Positions 44,014-52,773 of a DNA stretch of 64,000 bases are shown piece by piece; within the stretch, counting starts at the first letter, position 1; the number at the start of each line of letters is the position of its first letter. Location: assembly GCF_005405485.1 (NCBI RefSeq), contig NZ_BJED01000018.1, positions 1 to 64,000 of the forward strand, in the 5' to 3' direction. The translations under genes and the position numbers were made by a program. The notes beneath the pieces were generated by a model. That model did not search any database. It saw only the letters and a list, made by a program, of their open reading frames with translations, and was not told the DNA's origin. The DNA is from Enterococcus hulanensis (GTDB taxonomy: Bacteria > Bacillota > Bacilli > Lactobacillales > Enterococcaceae).

Positions 44014-44385
44014 ATGTATCAAGTAATAACAATGTACGGTGATAATGAACCTTGGTGGTTCTTTGAAGAATGGCAAGACGATATCCAAGAGACCGCGGCT
44101 TTTGAAGATTTTGATGCGGCTGTAGCATATTATGAGCATCGTTGGAACGAGCTCCAAAAGACTAATACATATAGCAATGCAAAACATAACTATTTAAGCG
44201 CATTTTGGAAAGATCAGGATGAACGCTGGTGTGAAGAGTGTGATGACTATTTACAGCAGTATTGGGGTCTGGCGCTATTAAAGGACGAACAGCCGTTGAC
44301 GGTTGACAGCAGAAAGGAATTTTATGAAACAGCTAATTATAGCGGAAAAGCCAAGCGTTGCAAGAGACTTGATCAAGGTGCTTAA
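44014..44385 (+). CDS. DUF1033-family protein
   Basis: 123 residues, acidic and very Trp/Tyr-rich ('GDNEPWWFFEEWQDDI', 'RWCEECDDYLQQYWGLALL'). The pattern matches DUF1033, a small Firmicute family of unknown function. The ATG follows AGAAGGG by about 8 bp. The final 62 bp overlap the start of topB in another frame, so the two genes are tightly linked. Confidence 0.82.
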   Translation: MYQVITMYGDNEPWWFFEEWQDDIQETAAFEDFDAAVAYYEHRWNELQKTNTYSNAKHNYLSAFWKDQDERWCEECDDYLQQYWGLALLKDEQPLTVDSRKEFYETANYSGKAKRCKRLDQGA

Positions 44386-46399
44386 CGCCAATCAAAAGAA
44401 TAAAAATTATTTTGAAGGACCCAATGTTGTTGTGACTTGGGCCCTTGGTCATTTATTGAGCCTAAAAATGCCAGAGGATTTAAATAAGGAATGGCAGAGC
44501 TGGCAGATGGAAACATTGCCGATGATCCCAAAACACATCGGGATCAAACCCTTACCAAAAACACGCGGACAATTAAAATCGATTCAACAATTAGCCAAAC
44601 GCAAAGATATTTCAGAAGCGGTGATCGCGACAGATGCTGGGCGTGAAGGTGAATTAGTCGCACGTTGGATTTTAGAATATGTGAGATTTGAAAAGCCGGT
44701 CAAACGCTTATGGATCTCTTCGCAAACAAATAAGGCCATCAAAGACGGCTTCAAAAAGCTGAAGCCTGCCAAGGAGTATGACAATTTGTACTACTCTGCC
44801 TTGGCACGGGCAAAAGCTGACTGGCTTGTTGGCTTGAACGTCACTAGAGCGTTAACCGTGAAGTACGAAGACAGCTTATCCGCAGGGCGAGTGCAAACAC
44901 CAACCCTTGCGATGGTACGTCAGCAAGAAAAGAAAATTGAAAAATTCCGTCCACAGAATTATTTCGTGATTTCTTTAGAAGTCGATGGACAAAAGGCCAA
45001 GCTGAATCAAAAAAATCCATATGGGATCACAGAGCGCGAGGCCGCTGAAAAATTAGTTAAAGAGCTGTCCCAGCAAAAAGGTACTGTGACTGAGATCACT
45101 GAAAAGGAAAAAACCGAACCAGCTCCGCTGCCTTATGATTTAACAGAAATTCAGCGAGAAGCGAATGCGCGTTATCAATTTTCAGCGAAGAAGACATTGT
45201 CGTTAGTCCAAAGCTTGTATGAAACGCACAAAATCGTCACGTATCCACGTACGGATAGTAAATATCTCACGAGTGATATGAAGGCGACTATGAAAGAGCG
45301 CCTGCAGGCTGTTAGTGATTTTGCACCAGAGGTAAAATCCTACATTAAAAATGGCGGGCAAGTAAAACAACAGCGGGTCTTCCAAGATAGTAAAGTGACG
45401 GATCACCATGCATTGATTCCAACTGAGCAACGGGCGCGCTTTGAAAAATTATCAACCGATGAGCAGCGCATCTACAATATGATCGTGACTCGTTTCTTAG
45501 GTTTATTTGCGGATGCTCACAAAGAAAGTCAGCAAAAAGTGACTGTGACATTCCAAAAGGAAACCTTTACCTTCCGTCAAAACAAGGTTCTAGTAGCCGG
45601 CTGGAAACCAGCTGAAGAAGCTAAAAAACCTGTTCAATGGTCAAATGGAATGAAGGTCGTACCGAATTTTACGATCGAAAAAGCTTTGACTTCGCCGCCG
45701 AAACCCTTGAATGAAGGAACATTGCTGGGTCAGATGGAAAAGCATAGTCTGGGAACACCGGCAACTCGTGCGGAGATTATCGAGAAATTGATCAAATCAG
45801 AATTGATGGAGCGGACGAATACAGGACTATTAGTTTCGCCAAAAGGCAAGCAATTACTAGAGCTGGTAAACCCATCGTTAGTGACCCCAGAATTAACAGA
45901 AAAATGGGAGAAGCAATTAGAAGCGATCGCCGATGGCAAATACAGCAGTAAACAATTCTTGCAAGAAATCGAAGCCGATACGAAGAAGCTAGTTAGCGAA
46001 GTCAAACATAGTGACAAAAAATATCAAGACTTCTCAATTACTGCCAAGAAATGTCTAGAGTGCGGCTCGCCATTACGAGAAAAGAATACGCGCGATGGTA
46101 AGATCTATATTTGCACCAATCCGGAATGTAACTATCGTCGTCGGAAAGATCCTAAAGTCTCAAATCATCGCTGCCCGCAATGCCACCGCAAGATGGAGAT
46201 CATTGGTGGAAAGAATGGCTCTTACTTCCGTTGTAAATATGACGGGACAACAGAGAAGATGCTAGATAAGAAAGAACGTTCGAAAAAAATGACGAAGAAC
46301 GAAGAACGTCGTCTGTTGAAAAAAGTCAATTCTCAAGAAGAACCACAAGAAAGTCCTTTGGCTGCCGCACTCAAAGCAGCAATGGAAAACAAAGACTAA
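44324..46399 (+). CDS. topB: DNA topoisomerase III (type IA)
   Basis: 691 residues. It relaxes and decatenates DNA. TOPRIM motifs are 'LIIAEKPSVARDL' and 'ATDAGREGEL', the catalytic Tyr is in 'KIVTYPRTDSKYL', and 'GLLVSPKG' lies in the active-site arm. A C-terminal zinc-ribbon-like region has Cys pairs (CLECGSPL, ICTNPECNYRRR, CPQCHRKM). The ATG is chosen for AAAGGA 6 bp upstream; it lies inside the DUF1033 gene. A terminator follows. Confidence 0.95.
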   Translation: MKQLIIAEKPSVARDLIKVLNANQKNKNYFEGPNVVVTWALGHLLSLKMPEDLNKEWQSWQMETLPMIPKHIGIKPLPKTRGQLKSIQQLAKRKDISEAVIATDAGREGELVARWILEYVRFEKPVKRLWISSQTNKAIKDGFKKLKPAKEYDNLYYSALARAKADWLVGLNVTRALTVKYEDSLSAGRVQTPTLAMVRQQEKKIEKFRPQNYFVISLEVDGQKAKLNQKNPYGITEREAAEKLVKELSQQKGTVTEITEKEKTEPAPLPYDLTEIQREANARYQFSAKKTLSLVQSLYETHKIVTYPRTDSKYLTSDMKATMKERLQAVSDFAPEVKSYIKNGGQVKQQRVFQDSKVTDHHALIPTEQRARFEKLSTDEQRIYNMIVTRFLGLFADAHKESQQKVTVTFQKETFTFRQNKVLVAGWKPAEEAKKPVQWSNGMKVVPNFTIEKALTSPPKPLNEGTLLGQMEKHSLGTPATRAEIIEKLIKSELMERTNTGLLVSPKGKQLLELVNPSLVTPELTEKWEKQLEAIADGKYSSKQFLQEIEADTKKLVSEVKHSDKKYQDFSITAKKCLECGSPLREKNTRDGKIYICTNPECNYRRRKDPKVSNHRCPQCHRKMEIIGGKNGSYFRCKYDGTTEKMLDKKERSKKMTKNEERRLLKKVNSQEEPQESPLAAALKAAMENKD

Positions 46400-46405
46400 T
46401 CAACA

Positions 46406-46440
46406 AGCCTGCTAAGATGTTCGGTCTTAGCAGGCTCTTT
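46406..46440. terminator. Terminator between topB and the convergent reductase gene
   Basis: AGCCTGCTAAGA / TCTTAGCAGGCT, a perfect 12-bp stem with a 7-nt loop, followed by CTTTCATTT. Confidence 0.85.
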
Positions 46441-46452
46441 CATTTAGATCAT

Positions 46453-47397
46453 TTATGAAGCCGAGGATGACAGTCCTTGGCTTTTTTCATATTTCTCTTT
46501 GGCCGCCTGCAGCATTGAATCAAGTTTTGGGCTCGCTTTGGTTTGATATTGTTCAAAATCAATGATTAATTGTTGCACTTCCTTGAAGTCCCCTTGAACC
46601 ATTTGACTAATCGGTAGTCGATAATAAAGTGTGTAAAAAAGATTGGAAAGTGTTGGATGCTGAAACAAAAAGTTTTGTCCTTTAGGCAGTATTTCATGGC
46701 CGCTTGCTTCCAAACGTTCAGTACCTTCTTTTAATGCTTGCGGAAGCGTTGAAAGTTCACCGCTTCTCCGAATGGCCTCAGCAGAAAAATCATAAAGGTA
46801 TTCAAAAGAATTTTGTACCATGATCATAGTTGCATGACTTTTCAGCCAATCGTCCATTTTTGCTTCATAGCGCCAAGCATAGTTTGTTCCATTAAATGCT
46901 GTATCTAGCATGTTTGTAATCTTAAAATCGGCTGCTAATGAACCAACCTTCAATTGTCCCTTCCCAAAACGTAAAATTGAGATTCCTTTGTCAGTTTTGA
47001 TTCCGCCAGTCATTTGAAAGCCGAAATAGATAGCTTTTTGTTGCGTGCTTCTTTTCTGCAGCTCTATTTCTAAGCCAGCAGCGTTTAGCTGATTACCAAT
47101 AAAGAGAATTGTTTGACTGCAATTTTTTGCTAATGGTTCAATGATTGCTGGGAAATCGCTGTATTTCATCGTAACAAAAATCAAATCATACTTATCTTCC
47201 GGTTGAAGCTTCTCGATCACACGAATGTTGTCTTTGGTTAGTTTTCGCTGCAGCCTGTGGTACAATACGACACCGTCGCTCAACAATTCTTCCTTTCTTT
47301 TTCCCCGTGCTAAGAGGGTGACTTGATTATCTCCCTTCATAAGCGAGTGAGCTAGGTAGCTTCCCTGGATGCCTGCACCGTAAATTAGTATTCTCAT
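46453..47397 (-). CDS. Ketopantoate reductase family protein (ApbA/PanE-like)
   Basis: 314 residues. The N-terminal Rossmann motif is 'ILIYGAGIQGSYLA', with 'VTLLARGKR' holding the NADP-preferring Arg, and 'IFVTMKYSDFP' as the next family motif. The C-terminal helical domain contains 'KMDDWLKSHA', replacing the usual catalytic Lys region of PanE. It is a divergent member, so a substrate other than ketopantoate is likely. It is divergent from a TetR gene across a region with a palindromic operator, suggesting TetR control. Ribosome site AAAGGAATG. Confidence 0.8.
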   Translation of the reverse strand: MRILIYGAGIQGSYLAHSLMKGDNQVTLLARGKRKEELLSDGVVLYHRLQRKLTKDNIRVIEKLQPEDKYDLIFVTMKYSDFPAIIEPLAKNCSQTILFIGNQLNAAGLEIELQKRSTQQKAIYFGFQMTGGIKTDKGISILRFGKGQLKVGSLAADFKITNMLDTAFNGTNYAWRYEAKMDDWLKSHATMIMVQNSFEYLYDFSAEAIRRSGELSTLPQALKEGTERLEASGHEILPKGQNFLFQHPTLSNLFYTLYYRLPISQMVQGDFKEVQQLIIDFEQYQTKASPKLDSMLQAAKEKYEKSQGLSSSAS

Positions 47398-47425
47398 AAT
47401 GTCATTCCTTTCAAAATCAACAGGT

Positions 47426-47439
47426 GTTGATTAATCAAC
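47426..47439. promoter_or_regulatory. Candidate TetR operator
   Basis: GTTGATTAATCAAC is a perfect 14-bp palindrome, 29 bp upstream of the reductase gene and close to a TATAAT-like sequence (about 47451). A second, spaced inverted repeat (TCAACA ... TGTTGA, about 47478-47504) lies nearer the TetR gene and contains the same half-site. Confidence 0.6.
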
Positions 47440-47541
47440 TTGTGTACAATATAATAAAGTGATATTTAATAAGTTTCAATCAACAAAAATGAGAGACTGT
47501 TGATAAATGAACAGTAATCAAATAATGATCGGAGCAGAGTG

Positions 47542-48036
47542 ATGGATCGAAGAAAGCGAAAAACACAAACTACAATCACAGATGTGTTCTATCAACTTTT
47601 AAAGAAAAAAAGTTACGAAGAAATATCAGTGAGTCAGATTTGTCAGGTAGCCGATATCAATCGTGGGACCTTTTACCTTCATTTTATGGATAAAGATGAT
47701 TTGCTGGAGAAAAGTATCGCTCATGAAATGCAGAAATTATTCAATTACTGCGATAGGTGTGAAGAATCGAGTGATCTAAAGAAGTTGGAAAAAACGTTTG
47801 AATATATTGCAGCGCATCGAGATCATTTGCAGCGATTGTTTCTTGCGGATAAGCAGGGATTCTTTGCCCGCTTCCAAAGCAATTATTTAATGGAACAAAT
47901 GACAGATCAACCACAGCTGACCAGTATCTTCTTCGCTCATGGATTTGTTGGTTTGTTGGAACATTACTTAGTGAACGATATTTCCGAAATAGAGATATCA
48001 CAGGAAATAGAAAAAATTACTCATTCACTTCGTTAA
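47542..48036 (+). CDS. TetR-family transcriptional regulator
   Basis: 164 residues. The N-terminal HTH ('TITDVFYQLLKKKSYEEISVSQICQVADINRGTFYLHF' pattern, about 9-47) is standard for TetR. The short C-terminal domain resembles the TetR_C_8/DhaS-like group. The ATG follows GGAG by 7 bp; a GTG one codon earlier is an alternative. It probably represses the divergent reductase gene and itself through the shared palindromes. Confidence 0.9.
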   Translation: MDRRKRKTQTTITDVFYQLLKKKSYEEISVSQICQVADINRGTFYLHFMDKDDLLEKSIAHEMQKLFNYCDRCEESSDLKKLEKTFEYIAAHRDHLQRLFLADKQGFFARFQSNYLMEQMTDQPQLTSIFFAHGFVGLLEHYLVNDISEIEISQEIEKITHSLR

Positions 48037-48130
48037 AAGGATTCGATTTTTTTCAAGAATATTTAGTAGAAATTCAAAAAGAAAAGGGTTACAATGTAAA
48101 TGGTTTATACCAATTTCGGGAGGGATTTTT

Positions 48131-50809
48131 TTGAAATCAAGAAAAGACGAAGTATTAGAGGCATTGAGAGCAAATCCTAACGAACAGACGGCACAAGAAC
48201 TGGCAGATCAGCTGGGGGTTGACCGCACAAACGTCAGCCGCTACTTGAATGAATTGACAAAAGACGGGACAGTCAAAAAAATTGATGGACGTCCGGTGAA
48301 GTTTCAAATCACTACTGTGTCAAAAGAGGGACATATTAACTTTGATAATTTGATTGGCCGCGAGGATTCTCTGAAGAGTCAGATTCAAAAATCAAAAGCG
48401 GCTATTTTATATCCACCACGCGGATTACATACGATTATTTTTGGCGAGACCGGTACAGGGAAGACGATGTTTGCGGAATGTATGTATCGTTACGCTGTTT
48501 CGGCCAAAGTTTTAGATGAAAATGCGCCGTTCATCACATTCAACTGTGCAGATTATGCGCAAAATCCACAATTACTCTACGGACATATCTTTGGTGTGAA
48601 GCGAGGCGCTTTTACTGGAGCTGAAGAGACACGCGCAGGATTAATGGAACAAGCAGACGGCGGTATTCTATTTCTGGATGAAATTCATCGTTTGCCTCCA
48701 GAAGGGCAGGAAATGCTTTTTACCTTCATCGATAAGGGAACTTTCCGCTCATTAGGGGATGGACAAGAAAAGCAGGCTTCGGTACAGATTATTGGAGCAA
48801 CGACAGAGACTAGCTCTATGTTTTTATCGACCTTCAATCGGCGAATTCCGATGCAGATCGAACTGCCTTCTTTAGCGGAGCGTTCGTTGGATGAACGTTT
48901 AGCAATCATTAAGGAATTTCTTCAACAAGAGGCCAATCGGTTGATGCAGGAAATTGCGATTGATAAAAGAAGCCTGCTCGCGTTTCTTCTATATACTGCA
49001 GAAGGAAATATCGGACAGTTAAAACGAGATTTAAAATTAGTTTGCGCTAAGGCGTTTCTTCATCACCAAACCAATAGCGAGTCAGAAAAATTAATGATTG
49101 TTGAAGAAGATCTGCCGTTAGTTGTGCAAAAGGGTTTATTACGGATGAATGAAGTCCAAGATAAATTAACCCCTTTTATGGATAAAAGAAATCTTTATTT
49201 GACCTTAAAGCCCGGTACCGAAGAAGTGGTTTGGGGACAAGACCCGAATAAGGACATGGAGGTCTACCACTCAATCACCTATAAGTTAGAAAAATTAGGC
49301 CGTGAGAATTTATCGGAGATTGATTTGGAAGAATTGATTTCCGATGATGTGGATCAATATTTTGAGACATATGTTGAAGAGCTTTCCCACAGTAATGCGT
49401 ATCGAGAAATTATTTCCGACGATCTATGGAAGCTGGTGAATGAACTTTATGATTTTGCTTCTGTTCAAATGAATCGAGAATACGACGAAAAGGTACGTTT
49501 CGCTTTTGCACTGCACATCAATTCAACGATCGAGCGAATTCGTGGCAATCAGTTTATTTCTCATCCTAATTTGAATGATATTCGCCGCAGCTACTCGAAG
49601 GAATTTCAGTTGGCGATTGAATTATCTAATCGAATCGAAGAAGCCTACAATATTATGATCCCGTTAGATGAGATCGGCTTTATCACGATGTTTCTAACGA
49701 TGGATAATCAAGAACAACAAAAAATAGATGAACGACAAGTCGCTGTTCTCGTTGTAATGCATGGAAAGTCAACGGCTTCAAGTATGTTAGAAACGGTGCA
49801 GGAGCTCTTAGGAACCACTCATGGGATCGCCTTTAACATGCCCTTAACGTTGAATACTGAAAAGATGTATGGTCAGATCAAAAATTATATCCAAGGAAAA
49901 CGGGAAGAATTTTCAGAAGGGATCATTCTTTTGACGGATATGGGTTCACCAAATAATTTCGGTAATCTGATCTTTCATGAAATGGGTATCCGCACACGAG
50001 TAATCTCTATGACCAGTACGATGTTGGTGCTGGAAAGTATCCGTCTAGCAACGCTGGGGCGTTCATTAGAAGAAATCTACACTAGTGTGATTTCAATGTT
50101 CCAAACAATGGTCCGTCTAGAAGAACCGACGCAAAAGGATGAAAAGAAGGTAATCATCGTTGCCTGCTTTACCGGTGAAGGTGTCTCTAAACGTTTGAAT
50201 GAAGTGGTCTCTCAGATCGTTAACTTGGATGAGTTTGAGGTCATTCAAATGCAATCATTAGAACGGGAAAGCTTCAAGCACCGCATCGACCAGCTAATCA
50301 CACATAAGGATATCGTAGCGATCGTAGGAACGATGGAGATCCATTATCAAAAGATTCCGTTTATTCCGGCAATGAATTTATTCAAGCGGGATAAGATTTT
50401 AGAGTTTCAAGATTTATTAGGCAGTACGATCACTCTTCCTGAGATGGTCGATTCATTAACCAAGAACTTTTCACCTGAGCTAGATGTGAAAACACTCTTT
50501 TTACTAATTGATGATGTCTTGCAGCTGATCCGTAAAGATCAAGAGCTGATTATCGAGAATACAGCGATGCAGGCGTTAAGTGTGCATATTGCTTTCTTGG
50601 TAGATAAAATCAAAAAAGGCGAAGAGCGGCCGGCATTTGAAAACGTGAAGTATTTCCATCAAGAGCATCTTCTACGTTTTAACCAAACCGCGGCCAGTCT
50701 ATCATTGATTGAGAAACAGTTTGGTGTTCACTTTATCGAAGACGATATCGCTTACATCGTTAAAACACTTGAAGATAATCGAATTGAACTAGGATTGCAC
50801 AGTGTGTAA
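48131..50809 (+). CDS. LevR/CelR-type sigma-54-dependent PTS operon activator
   Basis: 892 residues: N-terminal HTH (about 1-60), AAA+ domain with Walker A GETGTGKT (105-112), the sigma-54-contacting GAFTGA (159-164) and Walker B FLDEIH (181-186), PRD1 (about 430-530, His462 in ALHIN), an EIIA-Man-like domain (His544 in VVMHGKST), an EIIB-like domain (about 690-770, 'VACFTGEGVS') and PRD2 (about 790-892). PTS phosphorylation of PRD and EIIA sites sets its activity. The start is TTG, 6 bp after GGGAGGG. A sigma-54 promoter for the following PTS operon lies just downstream. Confidence 0.94.
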   Translation: MKSRKDEVLEALRANPNEQTAQELADQLGVDRTNVSRYLNELTKDGTVKKIDGRPVKFQITTVSKEGHINFDNLIGREDSLKSQIQKSKAAILYPPRGLHTIIFGETGTGKTMFAECMYRYAVSAKVLDENAPFITFNCADYAQNPQLLYGHIFGVKRGAFTGAEETRAGLMEQADGGILFLDEIHRLPPEGQEMLFTFIDKGTFRSLGDGQEKQASVQIIGATTETSSMFLSTFNRRIPMQIELPSLAERSLDERLAIIKEFLQQEANRLMQEIAIDKRSLLAFLLYTAEGNIGQLKRDLKLVCAKAFLHHQTNSESEKLMIVEEDLPLVVQKGLLRMNEVQDKLTPFMDKRNLYLTLKPGTEEVVWGQDPNKDMEVYHSITYKLEKLGRENLSEIDLEELISDDVDQYFETYVEELSHSNAYREIISDDLWKLVNELYDFASVQMNREYDEKVRFAFALHINSTIERIRGNQFISHPNLNDIRRSYSKEFQLAIELSNRIEEAYNIMIPLDEIGFITMFLTMDNQEQQKIDERQVAVLVVMHGKSTASSMLETVQELLGTTHGIAFNMPLTLNTEKMYGQIKNYIQGKREEFSEGIILLTDMGSPNNFGNLIFHEMGIRTRVISMTSTMLVLESIRLATLGRSLEEIYTSVISMFQTMVRLEEPTQKDEKKVIIVACFTGEGVSKRLNEVVSQIVNLDEFEVIQMQSLERESFKHRIDQLITHKDIVAIVGTMEIHYQKIPFIPAMNLFKRDKILEFQDLLGSTITLPEMVDSLTKNFSPELDVKTLFLLIDDVLQLIRKDQELIIENTAMQALSVHIAFLVDKIKKGEERPAFENVKYFHQEHLLRFNQTAASLSLIEKQFGVHFIEDDIAYIVKTLEDNRIELGLHSV

Positions 50810-50871
50810 TCCTAGTTTTTTTGTGTGTAAGATGAAAACCTTATCACAACAGCTTCTGTGCGATGAAAAAG

Positions 50872-50888
50872 TTGGCACGGGACTTGCT
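50872..50888 (+). promoter_or_regulatory. Sigma-54 (-24/-12) promoter of the PTS operon
   Basis: TTGGCACGGGACTTGCT matches the consensus TGGCAC-N5-TTGC(A/T) exactly at the conserved GG and GC. It stands 42 bp before the first PTS gene. An imperfect inverted repeat (ATCACA ... TGTGCGAT, about 50842-50864) just upstream might be the activator site. Confidence 0.88.
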
Positions 50889-50929
50889 TTATATAAAGTG
50901 TACAATAAAAAAATTAAGGAGTGTCAATT

Positions 50930-51247
50930 ATGAAAAGAATTATGTTAGTTTGTGCAGCAGGAATGAGCACTAGTTTACTAGTAACAAAAATGGAAAAAGC
51001 AGCAGAAGCCCAAGGATTGGAATCAGATATCTTTGCAGTATCAGCATCAGAAGCAGATGCAAAATTAGAAGACGCAAGCAAACCAGTCGATGTTTTATTA
51101 TTAGGCCCTCAAGTTCGTTTTATGAAAGGCCAATTTGAAACAAAATTAGCTGACAAAGGTATTCCAGTTGATGTAATCGATATGAAAGATTATGGCATGA
51201 TGAACGGTGAAGCTGTTCTAAATACTGCACTTAATCTTATGAAATAA
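50930..51247 (+). CDS. PTS lactose/cellobiose-type IIB component
   Basis: 105 residues. The phospho-Cys is in the N-terminal loop 'LVCAAGMSTSLLV', the signature of the lactose/cellobiose family IIB. 'VDVLLLGPQVRFM' is the next family block. It passes phosphate from IIA to the sugar bound by IIC. The ATG follows AAGGAG by 8 bp. First gene of the sigma-54 operon. Confidence 0.94.
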   Translation: MKRIMLVCAAGMSTSLLVTKMEKAAEAQGLESDIFAVSASEADAKLEDASKPVDVLLLGPQVRFMKGQFETKLADKGIPVDVIDMKDYGMMNGEAVLNTALNLMK

Positions 51248-51270
51248 GAAGGAGAAGGGGAGCTAAGCAA

Positions 51271-51600
51271 ATGAGCGAAACAATGAGTCAAGAACAATTG
51301 GAAGCAGTGATGGGGTTAATCATCAATGCCGGCAATGCAAAAAGCGATGCAATGGAAGCGATTCAGGCAGCTAAAGATGGCGACTTCGCCTTAGCTCAAG
51401 AAAAGCTTGCTGCGGCAGATCAAGCTTTAGTGGAAGCACATCACTCTCAAACAGGGCTATTAACGGAAGAAGCAAGCGGCAACCCAATGACCGTGACACT
51501 TTTAGCGGTTCACAGTCAAGACCACTTGATGACTAGTATTACCTTTAACGATATGGCCAAAGAAGTAGTAGATGTTTACAAACGTTTGGGGAACGAATAG
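51271..51600 (+). CDS. PTS lactose/cellobiose-type IIA component
   Basis: 109 residues, three-helix protein. The phospho-His lies in 'LAVHSQDHLM' and the family block 'LVEAHHSQTGLL' is present, as is 'IINAGNAKSDAMEAIQAAKDGDF'. It receives phosphate from HPr. Spacing to the IIB gene is 23 bp. Confidence 0.94.
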   Translation: MSETMSQEQLEAVMGLIINAGNAKSDAMEAIQAAKDGDFALAQEKLAAADQALVEAHHSQTGLLTEEASGNPMTVTLLAVHSQDHLMTSITFNDMAKEVVDVYKRLGNE

Positions 51601-51611
51601 GAAGTGATCCC

Positions 51612-52754
51612 GTGAAATTAACTCGTGATCAAGAAACGTTGAAAGCGATCACAGGTTTAATTGAATACGCTTTTAGAAAGCAGCAAACAATCATCAATGA
51701 TCCGCTCTTTTTATCTCGCTATGAACACGCAGATGTATACGGTGTTTATCAAGAAGATGAATTAACTAATTTAGTGATGGCGAATCATTTTGAGATTCAA
51801 TTTTTTCAACAGAGAGTTAAAATGGCTGGTGTTGGTTATGTAGCCAGTTATCCAGAATATCGAGGTAAAGGCGGGGTCAGCAGCATCATGGCTGAACTTT
51901 TAACTGATCTTCATCAACAAGGAGTGGCGGTTTCACAACTTGCCCCTTTTTCCGAAGATTTTTATCGTCAATTTGGATACGAAGCTACTAGCCGAAGAAA
52001 AACATATCGCATTCCAGCACTAGCCTTTAATTATTTGACAAGTGAAAAAAGGGGGAATGTCAAACGTGGAACCTGGCAGCAGATGAAGCCGGTGATCCAA
52101 TCAATTTATCAGCGCTTATTAAAACAGCAGCAAGTTGGCACGGTTGTTCGTGAAGATTGGTGGTGGGATCGTCTAAATGAGTATTATCCACACCGTTTTT
52201 ACGCCGCAGCTTATGACGACACTGGTGAAGCGAAAGGATACATCATTTATCGAATGCAGGGCCGCGCATTAGTAGTAGATGAGCTTGCTTATGAAAACGA
52301 ATTTGCACTGCGAAAATTATTAACGTACTTAAAATCCCATGTCTCATCATTTGAAGAATTTCTTTATCATGCGCCTGTCCATGAAATCATTGAAAAATGT
52401 TTTCGTGAACAAGAATATTTTACGATTACTTTAGAACCTTACATGATGAGTCGAATTATTGACATTGAGCAATTATTACCGAAACTTCCGCTTAACCAAA
52501 AAGAAATTATTATAGAAGTAACTGAAGATAAGGAATGTCCTTGGAATGTTGGTAGCTGGCTGATCAGTCAGGGGAATTGTCAAAAAGTACAACAAGCAGG
52601 CGATATCAAAGCTTCGATTCATGGGTGGAGCGAATTATTACTGGGAGAATTAACTTTAGCCGAAGGAATCTTCCTCGGTAAAGTCACAACCTCAAAGGGT
52701 TTTGAGACAGAAATTTTCCCAAAAGGTCGACAAAGTTTTTACGATTATTTTTAA
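51612..52754 (+). CDS. Eis-like GNAT acetyltransferase inside the PTS operon
   Basis: 380 residues with the Eis layout: a first GNAT domain with the acetyl-CoA loop 'VASYPEYRGKGGVSSIM' (about 78-94), a second degenerate GNAT half ('YIIYRMQGRALVVDELAYEN') and a C-terminal SCP2-like domain (from about 285). Eis proteins acetylate amines on aminoglycosides or peptides. The start is GTG, 11 bp after the IIA stop. It is placed between IIA and IIC genes, so it is co-transcribed; acetylation of an amino sugar or a protein of the system is possible (inference). Confidence 0.82.
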   Translation: MKLTRDQETLKAITGLIEYAFRKQQTIINDPLFLSRYEHADVYGVYQEDELTNLVMANHFEIQFFQQRVKMAGVGYVASYPEYRGKGGVSSIMAELLTDLHQQGVAVSQLAPFSEDFYRQFGYEATSRRKTYRIPALAFNYLTSEKRGNVKRGTWQQMKPVIQSIYQRLLKQQQVGTVVREDWWWDRLNEYYPHRFYAAAYDDTGEAKGYIIYRMQGRALVVDELAYENEFALRKLLTYLKSHVSSFEEFLYHAPVHEIIEKCFREQEYFTITLEPYMMSRIIDIEQLLPKLPLNQKEIIIEVTEDKECPWNVGSWLISQGNCQKVQQAGDIKASIHGWSELLLGELTLAEGIFLGKVTTSKGFETEIFPKGRQSFYDYF

Positions 52755-52773
52755 AATAGGGGGAACACAAAAA

